Shown piece after piece: positions 43,701 through 55,519 of a stretch of DNA of 64,000 nucleotides (its first letter is position 1; every line of letters begins with the position of its first letter). The DNA comes from Bipolaris cookei. Lineage: Eukaryota > Ascomycota > Dothideomycetes > Pleosporales > Pleosporaceae. The notes below the pieces were generated by a model. That model had not been told where the DNA came from, made no database searches, and saw only the letters and a program-made list of their open reading frames with translations. The stretch spans positions 124,001 to 188,000 of the forward strand of contig NRSV01000046.1 of the NCBI GenBank assembly GCA_002286855.1, in the 5' to 3' direction. The translations under genes were made by a program, and so were the position numbers.

Positions 43701-45181
43701 TTACGAGAAAGCTTTCCAAAGAACATTTGAAATTCTTATCCGCCATGGAGCAAACCCGCTAGATGTAAATGGCAGGGGAGAATCTGTCATTGTATCTGCT
43801 CTGGAACGAAGTCAACCGTACATCTTGGACTACTTGATGACCTGGCAGAACGGAAAACTGCAGCCAGATAGTTCACAATGGATACGCTGTCTTTGGACTG
43901 CTTGCTTTGTTCAAGACAAAGTGGCATTCCAGTCGCTTGTTTCTCATTCGCAAACGGACAAGATCTCTTCGCAACAGTGGGATGGTTTCTTTGACGCGCT
44001 GCACGCCATGCCTGACGACATTGAATATCTCAACCACCTTGACGATTACCGCAGATCAGAAGCCAATTTCCACAATCATTTTGAGAGTGCGCTTGTTGCG
44101 GGAAAGTACATTCTAGCTCGTTGGATCTATGAAACGGGAAAATGCAACTTGACCAAAATGACCGATGAGAAGACGATTCTAGGCCGACTCATTATGTCAT
44201 CCAAGTCATACAGCAATTCTTCCCGCCATATTGATGTCTTCCTAGACATGGTTGATACAGATACTGTGTACTATGATGTATTTGAACTTGACGGGTCGAA
44301 AATGTCTGCACTACATGCAGCTGTTTACATGGTGGAATACCGGCCCGGCTCGTCTCGCTCTACTTCGACACTCCAAAGTATCGTCAGGCGCAAGTATGAG
44401 TCAGAATACTTAAACCTGGTTATTTCCGAGGGCGCATACAAAGGCAGCACCGCATTACATCTCGCCGTGCGAACGTGCAATGAGGACGCTGTACGTTATC
44501 TCCTGGAAGAGGAGGGAGACAGCCTGGATCTTTCACTATCAGACCATAGGGGCAACAGTCTGATAGATCTGGCAAGCTTCCTCTTAAAAAACCAGGCCCC
44601 ACAAATGGAAGTTTGGGAAACGCCCGAGGAGAAACGTAAGGAGGCTGACCAACGTCACTTTGAAAGCTCGCTATTGATATTACATATGCTCTACTCTACA
44701 AAACGTGCACGGCCTAGGAGAATTATGGCATCTGTCACTAAAATAGAGGTCGATGAGCTCTTTGTCATTTTGTACGAGTCAGAAAACTTTAAGATGATGA
44801 AGGTTCAATGCTCAGGTACAATCAACCCTCATCTGAAGCTTACTCCGCAAAGCCGCTTACAAACTTCTAGTGTTCAATGACTTGTCGCCTACGCAAATCA
44901 TGCGTCTTGGTGCAATGTACTCAATGCAAGTGCGCTGGGACCTCACTTTGGTATGGCCTCAGATTGTCCAGCGTGGTCCTGGGCTCCTGCTCAACAGTTC
45001 TTTCTTCCTTTTCGATACCACTGAAATGTCTGAAAAGGAGTTTGACAGCGTTTCATCTATTGGGAATATCATCCGTAGAGAGCAGTACCGAAGTAACCCC
45101 AGTGGTGAGCACTCGGATATGATTCTCGCCATGCAGAATCTCATGATAGAGATGAGGGACCAATCCAGAAGATCAAGCTGA
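40718..45181 (+). CDS. active protein kinase fused to Sel1-like/ankyrin repeats
   Basis: Predicted 1437-aa protein in four exons (40718-42315, 42362-42428, 42478-44815, 44871-45181). Introns of 46, 49 and 55 bp bypass stop codons that would otherwise end separate ORFs. The kinase domain lies at about residues 50-350, with VAVK (Lys95), alpha-C Glu118, HGDIKPANVL (catalytic Asp203, Asn208), DFG 225-227 and APE 250-252; the Gly-rich loop is degenerate (NQGAYFEV). A Sel1-like stretch (AARLGHTVAGGMVGWLYAT) follows the junction. Ankyrin repeats run from about 735 to 1265 (SALLKACRSGFAEIALLLLEKGADP, TALHLAVRTCNEDAVRYLLEE). The last exon adds a novel tail. Separate kinase and ankyrin genes remain possible, since an ATG exists at 42370. 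Divergent from the HeLo-pseudokinase gene. Confidence 0.75.
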
Positions 45182-46071
45182 AGGCTCAGAGGGATTTGAT
45201 TGATCTTCTTTTTTGGTAGTTCTTTTTTAGCAATATCTCGATCGAGCAAGTTAGCTTCAAAGATTGTTTTGTAGAGTAAGCGCTGCTGGATCTTGAAATT
45301 ATATGCAATGTAAGCGTTACGTGATAAGCTAGAGGCCAAGCATATGAAGTATCAAGTGCGCAGTGTCTGCTTTCTTACTCAGATAGCTGTGGAGTACCAC
45401 ATACCGTAATCAAAATCGCAACTTAAGCGGCTCAAACCCTTTTTGGCTCCCAGTCAAATCGATGTCATTCTTAACAGCGTACAAAAAGCTAGTTAGCAGA
45501 TTGACCGGAAACCTGGTGTCTGAAATCAATACCAAAAATATGATACAAATCCTTACAAGATGACCTTGAAAGATTGGCATGCTGTTTTCCACGATCTCTG
45601 CGATCAAGTCAAATGTCAGCTCAGCATCAAGCAGGGGCCGAGTGGTACTATATTGGATGTGAGATGAAATCGAGATTAACAGAACTGTAAAAATGAAACA
45701 GATTATATTTAGATCTAACATGCTGAGATCAGCATGCAATGAATATAGTTAAGATCCACTTGCACATAGATTTACATATCATACAACAAGTTGCCCTCGT
45801 AGAGGAACTACTTATATAGCACGAAAACCAACACATGTAATTGGCGCAAAGTACACTCAGCCAAAATCCCAAGGATATCTCCACAAACCTACACAACTCG
45901 ACATGGAAAACGCTAAACCCAAATAGTCACAAACAAGTGGGGTGTGCATCACCGGCAGATCTTCGGGCTCCGCCCCAAAAAGATCCCCAAACCACCACCA
46001 CGACATCCATCCCGCCAAACACTAGTCCGGTCGCAACAACCTCCCCGGCCACACATATACCGCCAGAAACA
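45182..46071. other. intergenic, A/T-rich, with one doubtful small ORF
   Basis: The stretch spans the kinase-ankyrin 3' flank and the MRPS16 promoter. It includes the small minus-strand ORF described separately. Nothing else was recognised. Confidence 0.4.
45410..45721 (-). CDS. possible small hypothetical protein
   Basis: ORF of 103 codons from the ATG at 45721. Its N-terminus (MLDLNIICFIFTVLLISISS) looks like a signal peptide or membrane anchor. An intron-like GTAAGG...TTTCAG stretch inside it could instead give a shorter protein. No family was recognised, and chance cannot be excluded. Confidence 0.25.
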   Translation of the reverse strand: MLDLNIICFIFTVLLISISSHIQYSTTRPLLDAELTFDLIAEIVENSMPIFQGHLVRICIIFLVLISDTRFPVNLLTSFLYAVKNDIDLTGSQKGFEPLKLRF

Positions 46072-46643
46072 ATGGTATTAAGAATCCGTCTCGCGCGCTT
46101 CGGCAAGAAGCACGCACCCTTTTACAACATTGTAGTCGCACATGCCCGGTACGCGCATTTCGCAACTGCACCCATCTACATTAGCGTTCAATTGCCTCTG
46201 CCTCTCTCTCTCTCCCTCTCTCTCTCTTCTCTCTCTCTTCTCTCTCTTGTGTACTTGTACATACCAATCCCTCTTCTCAACTCACACCCCTGATAAAGCG
46301 TCAAAAGAAAATATGAACGAATACAATAAACCACCACTAATCTTTCCATAGCACAGCACGCAACTCGCGACCCCTCGAAGTCCTCGGAACCTACGACCCC
46401 AAACCCCAACCGCCCCGCCCGGGCGACACGTATGGCCGCCCATGGAAAGACATCAAACTGGATATAGCGCGAGCGCGGTACTGGGTCGGTGTGGGTGCGC
46501 AGCCAAGCGATACGGCGTGGAGGATATTGAGCATGGTGGGGATTCTGGAGCCGCAGTATCGAGTGGGACAGGTGCAGGGACAGGTGGTTAAGGCAGATTC
46601 GGCGTTTAAGAGCTTGGTGCCTGAGAAGAAGGCGGAGGCGTAG
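46072..46643 (+). CDS. mrps16: mitochondrial ribosomal protein bS16m
   Basis: Small-subunit mitoribosomal protein of 122 aa in two exons (46072-46148 and 46352-46643). Start MVLRIRLARFGKKHAPFYNI and the joined block HARTARNSRPLEVLGTYDP are diagnostic for S16. The C-terminal extension includes DIARARYWVGVGAQPSDTAWRI, where S16 proteins have their RAKYWLSVGAQPS-type signature. The 203-bp intron is long for this window and contains a CT-rich microsatellite (about 46190-46250) before its acceptor. The protein is its own N-terminal targeting unit, as is usual for S16m. Confidence 0.95.
46190..46250 (+). repeat. CT microsatellite inside the MRPS16 intron
   Basis: An interrupted (CT)n tract (CTCTCTCTCTCCCTCTCTCT and following) lies upstream of the 3' splice site and may act as a polypyrimidine tract. 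Confidence 0.85.
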
Positions 46644-46990
46644 AGGGGGAAATGGAAGGGATTTTTTTTTGGGGGGGGGGGGGGGGGGGGGGCAGTGGGT
46701 ACGATATTCTACGTGGAAGGCATCACGAACGGCGTTATTCGAGGAGATTTTTGCTAAGAAGAAGGGAGGAGGAGAGAAAGAACTAAATCATGGTATGGGA
46801 GGACGAGGAACCAAAGTTTATAACTGTAAGAACACAGCAAAAATGTTTATCAAGATAAATGCGCGCGGCCTAACGCTCACAAAACCAAACACAGTCTACT
46901 ATGCTCGCAGAACAACTCCCGCCCCCATGAAAAAAAAAAGAAAAACTCCCGCTAAATGCAAAACAATGCCCAGCATCCCAACCGGTGCTC
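46644..46990. other. convergent 3' flanks of MRPS16 and AVT gene
   Basis: This 347-bp stretch contains the T9-G22 tract. ORFs here are low-complexity and not coding. Confidence 0.45.
46662..46692. repeat. T9-G22 compound homopolymer
   Basis: Nine T followed by twenty-two G, just after the MRPS16 stop. It has the same T9-then-G order as the tract at 16912. Exact length is probably unreliable. Confidence 0.9.
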
Positions 46991-48642
46991 TCAATGCGCA
47001 GCCGCGACTAAAAAGGTATTCGTAATCAGACAAGTCACCATAACAATGACACCATAAATGCTCAACGCAAGCGCCATCTTCCTCAATAGTCCCCTTCTAA
47101 GATCGCGATTTAAATGCCCCTCACGCGTGACATAGCCCTCGACTTCACCACTCTGAAACTCGTCCTCGTCATCCTCGTCCTTGATGAGGCGCTGGTGGTG
47201 AGTAGACTCTGGATCAGAAATCTTGTAGTAAAACAGGCCTGGAAGAATAAAGGAAATAGTAGTTGAACCCGTGGACCCGACATACGCCAATACCTTTTCC
47301 AGGCTGGTAACGGTCATGGCGGTGATGAAAGACAGGACGATAAGAACGGTGGAGATGATTGCGAATCGGAGGTCGCTCATTTCGGCGTTCTTGGGGGCGC
47401 CGGGCTTGGGCGCGTTGTTCATCAAGCTGGCACGTGACGGACTACCTTCGACCTGTTTCCGCGCACCGCTAGGACGCCACTTGAGACAGGCGTCGATGCT
47501 AGCGCGGCAAGGGTGGATTTGTAAGGGGTACGAGAACATGACTAGAATGACAATGGCAAGTCGACCGATGGTGCTAGCGGCTGCGGTAGGGTACATAGAT
47601 ACGATATTGCCGTGGATCTTGTCGCCATAGGAAAGGTAGCCGGTGATACCAGTCAAAATGTATAAACCACATGCGCCACCGATAGAGGCGAAGATGACAG
47701 TCGTAGTCCGAAAGTGAGAATTATCGGCAATCTCGTTAAGAATCGAAAACATATTCTGGTGGCATGTGTATGCAAAGACGATGACGGGGAACGCAGCGAG
47801 GGCAGGCACAGTACCAGCCCATTGAAACACGCGGACTTCTCCGCGGTCTGCAATGGTGTCGCCTTTGATGTAGTGCGCGACAACCAGAATGACGAGGTAT
47901 GCAATGGAGAAAAGGGCGATTATGCTTGTATACTTGAGCGAATCCAAACGGCGAAGAAAAGACAAGGGTATGACGACGAGCCTGGATCTGTTAGCTCACG
48001 GATCTGTGGTACGTTTGCATGGTGCTTACATGAACGCAGTGATCCAAAACTGCCTATCGACCAAAAACGTAATATGTGCAGCGCCTGGCGCGAAGCCTCT
48101 GACCACTCCCGGCATCAAATCTCCAATGATGATTAGGTAACTGACTGCGACGCCGAAGCACTTGATCGCGATCGCGGCATCGAACAGGATGGAGAGGTTT
48201 GGGTAGGTCATCTGAGATAGGGTCGCGAATGATACATGGCCGCGATCGATATACCGCGCGCATCGAGTCTGGAGGTATAAGCCAAAACCCGCGGTTGTGC
48301 CAGCCCACGCGATCACGAATATGCCGAGGAAGATGCCCATTTTCGAGAGGGCCGATGGCATGGCGAGAAGACCAGCACCAAGGACTAGGCTTGTTAGTAT
48401 GACAGCGGGTATCCACGGATAAGAACATACTGGTGTTGGCCAGGTTGATCACACTAGAGATCCACGTTGCCTCTCCCTTGAATCCAGCATCATGCTTGCC
48501 CCTGCCTCGCCTGTTACTGTCAGCTTGTGTTGAACAGGCTCCAAAGATGTGCCTCTGACCTTCTTCCTCTTAGCGATCCGATACTTGAAGACATGGGGTC
48601 TTCGTCTGCTGGCTCGGGGCTGATCGCGGAGTAGGTAGCCAT
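46991..48642 (-). CDS. AVT-type vacuolar amino-acid transporter
   Basis: Amino acid/auxin permease family (Aa_trans) protein, 502 aa, in four exons (48642-48560, 48510-48431, 48384-48030, 47981-46991) with introns of 49, 46 and 48 bp. The hallmark ISSVINLANTILGAGLLAMPSAL is restored by splicing intron 2. About eleven transmembrane helices follow, including VFAYTCHQNMFSILNEI and IGGACGLYILTGITGYLSYG. The cytosolic loop around SPSRASLMNNAPKPGAPKN is polar. Fungal AVT5/6/7-like members export acidic or neutral amino acids from the vacuole. The substrate is not readable here. The start at the ATG at 48642 gives a Ser/Pro-rich N-terminus. Divergent from the dynactin gene. Confidence 0.92.
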
Positions 48643-48973
48643 GCTCTCCTGGAGGGTATAGAGTGTACGGTAGGTATTATTGCGCGCGCATACGGTTGAG
48701 GCCAAAAAGCAACACTGTTGATGTGTGAAGAATCGGTCGCCAAAGCGTTGCGATAAGATAAGAGAAGCTGTGCCTGGGGATGACAAGTGAGGTTGAAAGG
48801 GCTCTGCTGACGTTTGACGTTAGGCACAAGGCAAACGCGTTCGGAGAGGTCTCGGGGGCAGATAAGCAGATAGCCGCCCGCTAAAACCCAGGCTCCGTTC
48901 CGCCCGCGTTCACTAGCTGCGCAGGAACGCGATCTGCGTCTGCAAACAAGACATCTAGCAATTCACCACCGCC
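48643..48973. promoter_or_regulatory. divergent promoter, AVT / dynactin p24
   Basis: 331 bp between divergent start codons; no specific motif called. Confidence 0.4.
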
Positions 48974-49717
48974 ATGGACGAATACGAGGAGGCAGTTCTT
49001 TTCACGTTTTCGCTACTGGAATCACGGCTGGATCGCCTGGAATATGTTCTTGGAGGCCCGCAGGAAGTGGCCAAGGACAAGCCAAGGACAATATCGGATA
49101 GGATACACAAGATTGAGCAGTCATTGCAGCAGCTAGCGGGCAAGACTGCACTGCTGGACGAAGCCAATAATCTACGTATGCAAAATTGATAGGTGAGCCG
49201 CTTCTTAGAGCTGACGAGACAAGTAAGCAAACACAAAGACGTGCTCAAGCCCCAGGTCGACAACGAGGACGACGGCTACGAATACGAGGACAACGCTCCC
49301 CTTGATACTGCTCATAAGACGGCATTGGTTGTAGAACGGGCGACTAGCTTTGCGACGACTGCGTCACAGCTCAAGGCACTCGAAGATCAGCACATACCCA
49401 CAACGGATGGTTTCACCAAGCTTGCAGCGCTGCGACCGCGGATTGCGGAGGCAGAGGAGCGTCAACTTCAACAAGCACTCAAGATGTCAGAGTTGAGGCG
49501 GAGGAACGGGCTCATCAACCAGAGGTACAGGCAAGTCATGGTGCTGGGAGCAGGCAGGTGCTGGGTGGACTACAACGAGAGGCTCACGCAGGCACTGCGA
49601 GCATTAGTCAGGGAGGAATACAGACGGCGGCCCGAGGACGAAAAAGATAATGGTAACGAGGGGGCGCATGAGGAAGAAAGATCAGAAGAAGAAGATGCCG
49701 AGGAAGACGAGTTGTGA
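48974..49717 (+). CDS. ro10: dynactin p24 subunit (RO10-like)
   Basis: Likely dynactin shoulder/sidearm subunit supporting dynein-driven nuclear distribution. It has 231 aa in two exons (48974-49175 and 49224-49717). The 48-bp intron (GTATGC...GACAAG) restores DEANNLLSKHKDVLKP in frame. The N-terminal helix VLFTFSLLESRLDRLEYVLGG is the strongest family mark. The rest is helical coiled coil ending in a highly acidic tail (EEERSEEEDAEEDEL). Size is close to Neurospora RO-10, but the sequence is poorly conserved in this family, so the name is a best guess. It could be another coiled-coil protein. Confidence 0.65.
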
Positions 49718-51445
49718 GAACTGTCAGCACTGTCGCAAGATTACGTTGGGCGACATGGAGCAGTGGGAAAAAAAAAGAAATTACCGACACGGGTAAGTAG
49801 AGAGCCACGATGGACCCCTTGAACGGACGAAGAGGTGGATATTAGTTGTAAATGTGTAGACGCATGTTAGGTTGACGTGGCGCAGTCTTTGGGGGCAGAA
49901 GAGTGTACATGCATGCAGGTGTTTTTTTTCTGCACTTGTGGCAGATGGGGGTAATTAGGATTGAGAAAAAGGCATTAGGTGGCTACTGTCGGGGCGAGTT
50001 GTCGTCATGAGAGAGGGGCATTGTTGAGAAAGCAGGCGCACGCACATGCAACAGAGCGGATGGTGCCGGGACCGGATGTCAGGTACGCAGATTTGAGTTT
50101 GGTCGACGAAATAGGACGGGAGTTGTAGGGCGTTGGCATGCAGGGGTAACGGTGCTGGTGGGTGATTGGGCGGTGGAGGTAGCGAAGAAACATTGTGCCA
50201 TGTCATCGAGGCAAATGGTCAAACATGACGATGCTTGATAAGCGCCTGGTAGGCGGCCATGATGTCGAGGTGATGTTGTGTAGGGCTGGGCAGAGAAGGG
50301 TGCCGTACGAAGGCGTTTCAGCGGCGTCTCGAATCATCAGGCGAGGCCCAAAGCGTCGTGGCGGCCTGGTGAGAGCTTAGCTAGGAGCTGCACGCACCAG
50401 GAACAACACGTGTGTCTGTGCAGTGTGGCTTGGGCCTGATGAAATTGATACTTGATTAACGCGAAGACGATGACGAGGGCGCTGCTGACATGGACGCATT
50501 GGCTTCGCAGGGGACATGCTGTGGACGACGATTCTTTGCGTCCAGGGCGGGCCAGTCGCGGCAGACGGGCCCGATTGATGGGGATAATCAAAGAGGCACA
50601 CGCTATGCCTAGGCGGGGGTGGCTGCTCTCTGCCCTGGAAGGCGTGGTTCGCGATGAGTTCGGGGGGTTTTACTGCAGGGCACTCGACGACGCGCTCAGG
50701 AACCCCCTGGCATGCTGGCTGTAATGGCCTTTGTGCCAGTCGGTTTCGCCCAGCCAGCAGAAGCAAAAACCAGGCGACGAGCGTCACAGCGGGGGCGGGC
50801 GCGAGGAGGGAGAGAGTGGACTGCAGCGTCTGCTGCGTGCTCTGCTGTCGCCGTCGCGGTCCTTTGATTGTGCTCGTTGTCAGCGGCTCTCCGGGGTGGA
50901 TGGCAGGGCTAATGCAGTCGACGCGCGTGTTCAGTCAAGCGTGTCCAGGCCCTCTGGCTGAGCTGGAGCGGTACCATTTTAATCTGCATACGAGTGGGAC
51001 CCGCCGCAATCCCCGACCGACCCTGTCGACCTGGCCGGCCAATGGCGCGCACCAGCCTGCCCGACTTGAAACCGTCGCATCTCTGCCCTAAGCACCCGTT
51101 GCCAAAAGCCCTCGACGCCCTCTCCATTGACCTGTTTGCTTGCCTGCTAGCTGTGCTGCGCTGTACCCTCCCCTCTCTTTGCAGCCGCCGCCCTATCGCT
51201 GCACAAGACACCACACACTCCCACACACTCCCACACACACATCAATATATCCGTCCATCCATCGGTACATCCATCCATCCATCCATACATACATACATAC
51301 ATACCCCCTCGCTGCGCCTCGCTGTCGTCGCTGGACCAGACCCTAACACCGCGCGCCCACACCTCATTCACTCGCCCCCATCCATCGCAACCACCACCAG
51401 TGCATGCCCTCGTCCCACTCAGCCACATCCACCTCGCTCGCAAAA
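49718..51445. other. 1.7-kb SHO1 upstream region, no other gene
   Basis: Overlapping short ORFs on both strands with Arg/Pro/Cys-rich translations do not look coding. The part next to SHO1 is C-rich and contains microsatellites (51211-51304), as in many fungal promoters with long CT/CA-rich leaders. Confidence 0.45.
51211..51304 (+). repeat. CA and CATC/CATA tetranucleotide repeats in SHO1 leader
   Basis: A CACACACTCC tandem repeat is followed by (ATCC)n and (CATA)n runs. The tracts end about 140 bp before the SHO1 start codon and may lie in its 5' UTR. Confidence 0.85.
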
Positions 51446-52483
51446 ATGGAAAACGGAGGCTACGGCCAGAGGTCGTCGGGCTTCAGTTTCGGCCGCATCG
51501 TTGGCGACCCTTTTGCCCTCGCCACAATCTCCATTGGCATCGTAAGTCGCTCCTGCCTGTCCGCCCTCGCGCCTTCCCTCGCTGACCTCTGCCGCAGCTT
51601 GCCTGGATCATCTCCTTTGTCAGCTCCATAATATCCGCCATTCATGGCGGCTTCCCAAACTTCGCATGGTGGACTCTCGTCTTCATGTTCTTCTGCATCG
51701 TCGGCGTCACCGTCACAGTCGCTTCGGATGCTGAGCGGACTTACCATGTCGCCGTACGTTTCCTCGCACTCATCATTCCCAGCGCCGCCCTTGCTAATTC
51801 GCTCAGATTGTCGGTTTTCTCGCTGCTGGCCTTGTCTTCACCACCTCGTCTGTCAACTCGCTCGTTTACTCACCCGTCACCCCCTTCGAGGCTGCTGCCG
51901 CCGGCTACATTCTGCTCTCCATGATCGCGGTAAGGCATACACACCCTGCCAATTGCTGACCACGACTGACATTGTCCAGATTGTCTGGATCTTCTACTAC
52001 GGATCGCAACCACAAGCCAGCCACCGCACCTTTGTCGACTCGTATGCCCTTAACAAGGAGCACCCAGGCTCTCGCTCGTCCCGACCAATTTCCAACGGCT
52101 ACACAAACCGTCCTGAAACTCAGAGCGCCGCCCCCCAAATGTACACATCCGCCCAACTCAACGGCTTCGAGACCTCCTCTCCCGTGTCCGGCTACCCCGG
52201 AGGCCCCACTGGCGCAAACGCGCGCAACTCGTCCGCCCCACCCTTTGGCGGCATCCCCTCTCAAGCACAAAACGACGAGGCTCAGCAAGAATCCACTATC
52301 GAGTACCCCTACCGCGCAAAGGCCATCTACAGCTACGAGGCCAACCCAGACGACGCCAACGAGATCAGCTTCCAGAAGCACGACATTCTCGAAGTATCCG
52401 ACGTCAGCGGACGGTGGTGGCAGGCCAAGAAGCCAAATGGCGAGACTGGTATCGCGCCCAGCAACTACCTCATCTTGTTATAA
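51446..52483 (+). CDS. sho1: SHO1 osmosensor adaptor (HOG pathway)
   Basis: Plasma-membrane adaptor of the HOG MAP-kinase pathway, 292 aa, in four exons (51446-51541, 51598-51753, 51807-51929, 51980-52483); introns are 56, 53 and 50 bp, all phase 0. Four membrane helices follow a short N-terminus: ALATISIGILAWIISFVSSI, FAWWTLVFMFFCIVGVTVTV, IVGFLAAGLVFTTSSVNSLV and AAAGYILLSMIAIVWIFYYG. A Ser/Pro/Asn-rich linker leads to a C-terminal SH3 domain at about residues 232-292 (AKAIYSYEANPDDANEISF, GRWWQAKKPNGETGIAPSNY). The SH3 would bind a proline motif on the MAPKK Pbs2. All SH3 core residues (ALYDY-type, WW, SNY) are present. Confidence 0.97.
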
Positions 52484-53919
52484 AAGACTGGCTCTTTTGG
52501 CTTGTGCCATTACGACCCGCCATGACCTCTTTTCCTTGCACTCATTACCTTTCATGTGCGCACTCTGTCTCACACTTCTGGATTCCTTTCGCCGGCCGTT
52601 TGATTGCCTCGACCAGGCTCTTGATCGACGATCCGTATTGATTTCACGTGCTGAGCTTGCTTGTTAGCTGAGCAAGAGGAAGGCACCCTAGCAACCAGGC
52701 GTTTGTGGACTGGCCACCGCTACCCTTGTGCGTTTGGTGGCCACTCTTCTGCACGATACCCCAGTTTCCTTGTCAGAATAATTTCAAATCTGTGTCCGCT
52801 TTCTCATTGCATACACCTACTGCGTACCTTTCCCTTAACTTTTTTTTTTACTCTATTCCGTCTCGTTTCTTTTTCGTACACATTACATTCCCCTTGTTAT
52901 ACTATCTTGGTTCGTTTTGCTGGGACTTTTGAAAACGCGTAGAGCAGTTGTGATTACCCAATGGCTGTTAGCCTGCCTGTTTTCCATTGGCGCATTAGGT
53001 ATCTTATCTACCGACCTTGTATCTTATATTCTGCTGGTTTTCATTGCGTGAGAAGAGAGGAGAGCGGGTGAATGCACTCCACAAACTGAGTTGGAGACAG
53101 AAGTCGCACATCAAGTCATGTTAGGTTGTTTTGTTTTGTACGTATCCATGCCCGGATGTTCTGAAGACGGCAAGAGAAGGGGAAGAAAATGTGGCGGCTT
53201 CCAGATTCACGCATAAGGATATTTTCTTTTGAGTCAAAATCAGAGTGGTGTAACAATGAAGCAATCAAGGGCTTTTTATTTGCGGCTGAGTGCTCTTTAT
53301 TTTCTATTGGTTGTTTGTTCGTGTTTGTCATGCGTTTGTCTAGATGCAGGGAACTTGAGGAGGGCTGGTAGTGGATAAAGTGTTCAGCATAAGTCCAAGC
53401 GTGAACGACAATTTCACCGACGGGTAATGTTTGTAGTAGTTATAATATCGACCAAGTGTTTTAGTTGCGTACCCCACAACTGAGTGGAGATAACATGAAA
53501 TAACAAAGCCGTCACCCAGGTTCTATCATTCCTGCATCCTTATCTTATCGTCAACTTTTATCTCGATTGCTATACATGAGGCGTGTTATGGTTTTGTGAT
53601 ATCGTTACGCCGTAATACCTAGAACACAATCAATCTAGTTCTTCTTCATCTGTGAAACAATTCCAGCACAAAGAAGATGTCACAACCCACCTTCCCATCT
53701 CATCACCCGCTCAACTGGCAAAGCGGGGCTGCGGAACTATGACCTGCCCTCTGCGGGGCAAGCTCCGTCCACTGTCTAGTGGCTCAAGTGCATACCAGGG
53801 CGTCGTAAACCCAATTTATTAATCATTCCAAGAAAACCTTTTGCACATCAAACCCCAGAGCTCTCACCACAAAACCGAACACACATCTTGTCATCGCTGT
53901 CACACCACCCACCACAACC
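52484..53919. other. intergenic 1.4 kb, no gene seen
   Basis: SHO1 3' flank and OsmC promoter. T-rich pyrimidine tracts follow the SHO1 stop. No supported ORF. Confidence 0.45.
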
Positions 53920-54534
53920 ATGTCCGCCGCCCAAGCCCTCCGCGAAAAGCAAGCCCCTATCAAAGAAGGCTACCGCAATGACCCTTCCTCTGCCGTCGTA
54001 ACCTTAAAATCCACAGGCTCTCTAGACAGCCACTCAATCACATGCAAGCTCTCCGACAGCCCTGCTATTAAAGAAGCCCACCGCATCGCAGGCCTGCACC
54101 AAAAAGCTGGCGGCGACGACCCCTCCATCTCGGGCGAACTCTGCTCAGGTGACATGCTCCTCGACGCCCTCGTCGCCTGTTCGGGCGTCACGCTCAAAGC
54201 CGTTGCCACCGCCCTTGGCATCCCTGTCGTCTCTGGCACCGTGACTGCGGAGGGTGACTTGGATTTCAGAGGTACGTTGGGCGTGGACAAGACGGCGCCC
54301 GTGGGTATTACGGGGATTCGACTGGATTTTGCAGTGGAGTTTGGGGAGAGGGAGGGTGGGAAGGAGGTTAGTGAGGAGGAGGTTGAGCTGTTGGGCAAGT
54401 TGACGGAGAGGTATTGTGTTGTCTTGCAGACGTTGGTGCATAGGCCGAGTATTGGGGTTAGGCTGGTGGGCAAGGGAGGTGGTAAGGAGGAGGAGGGGGT
54501 GAAGAGGGAAATTTCGCATCAGAGTACTTTTTAG
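53920..54534 (+). CDS. OsmC/Ohr-like peroxide-detoxifying family protein
   Basis: Single-exon protein of 204 aa with an OsmC domain. The segment SGDMLLDALVACSGVTLKAVA carries the first reactive Cys, with the second in the helix LTERYCVVLQTLV, the usual spacing of the OsmC thiol pair. A beta-rich front half (AVVTLKSTGSLDSHSITCKL) and a Gly/Lys/Glu tail complete it. OsmC proteins reduce organic hydroperoxides, but fungal members are little studied and the physiological thiol donor is unknown. The ATG at 53920 lies in ACCATG context after a pyrimidine/adenine-rich leader. Flanked by gene-free DNA on both sides. Confidence 0.9.
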   Translation: MSAAQALREKQAPIKEGYRNDPSSAVVTLKSTGSLDSHSITCKLSDSPAIKEAHRIAGLHQKAGGDDPSISGELCSGDMLLDALVACSGVTLKAVATALGIPVVSGTVTAEGDLDFRGTLGVDKTAPVGITGIRLDFAVEFGEREGGKEVSEEEVELLGKLTERYCVVLQTLVHRPSIGVRLVGKGGGKEEEGVKREISHQSTF

Positions 54535-55480
54535 ATGGTTAGCTGGACATGATTGTGATTCTAGGATTTTCTGGTTCGTATAGTTGAGTGTGAGTGTTGG
54601 TACTTGGTTAGGGGAAAAAGGGGTCTTTCTGAGGGTTGTGGTGTTTTTTTTTAAAAAAAATTACAAAAAAGATGGGAAGAAAACGGAACAACAAGTTCAA
54701 CGAATGTATATACACGGATCTCTAAAGTCGCTTATTTGACTTTGAGACTTGCTTGCTATTGTTTATACATGTACAAGCTCAAAAGCATATATCACGTTCC
54801 TAAGCACATTTCTCCGTCTGATCACTAAACAAGAATACAAAAGAAAGACAGAAGCCCATACATCTACATGTATCGAACCCCATCTATACCATTCCTACAC
54901 CTTTTTCCAGCATCTTTCAACCCATGCCCGAAACTCCTTTGCAAGATCACTCCTAGTAGGACCAAGTGCATATCTGCAAATCAATATTTTATTCTTTCTT
55001 TACCATTTCCACAACAGAGAACATGTTGAGTAGCACTGCCACTTATTTCCGAGGAGCATTTCTTTTTTCACGCAAACTTTCATCGTTTAAGACGGAATGA
55101 AATGAGATATATTGGTTTCCATCCAACTATATCACAGCGATACACCTCTCCCTACTTACCTCCGTCCCTATAACCCTGTATCACTGCACCAGTATTCTAT
55201 ACATAATCATCTCTTCTCTCATCTTCTTAAATAAGAAAAGAAAAAGAAGTCTCTCGACCACTTTTGTTAGAAAACGAAATAACCACATAACAACCTGAGT
55301 ACCCTTGCTTTCTTTTTTTTGGAAACCTAATACTGGCAGGGTTGGAGCGTAGCCTACTTATTTTTTTCTTCCTCTAAGAAATCACAATCTGATGCGCTAG
55401 ATGCGAAACAAATGTTAGTATTTACGCAATCCAAGCAAAAATCGAGGACTATCTACCTCTGAGTGCTTTCTTACTATTGT

Positions 55481-55484
<4 letters not shown>

Positions 55485-55514
<30 letters not shown>
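55485..55514 (+). repeat. (CT)n microsatellite
   Basis: About fifteen uninterrupted CT dinucleotides within the A/T-rich island. Confidence 0.9.

Positions 55515-55519
<5 letters not shown>

Noticed and set aside
42370..44880. Ankyrin protein as a separate gene starting at ATG 42370
   Set aside because: Possible, but in-frame introns linking it to the kinase and the weak N-terminus of the separate ORF favour one gene. Kept as an alternative in the feature note.
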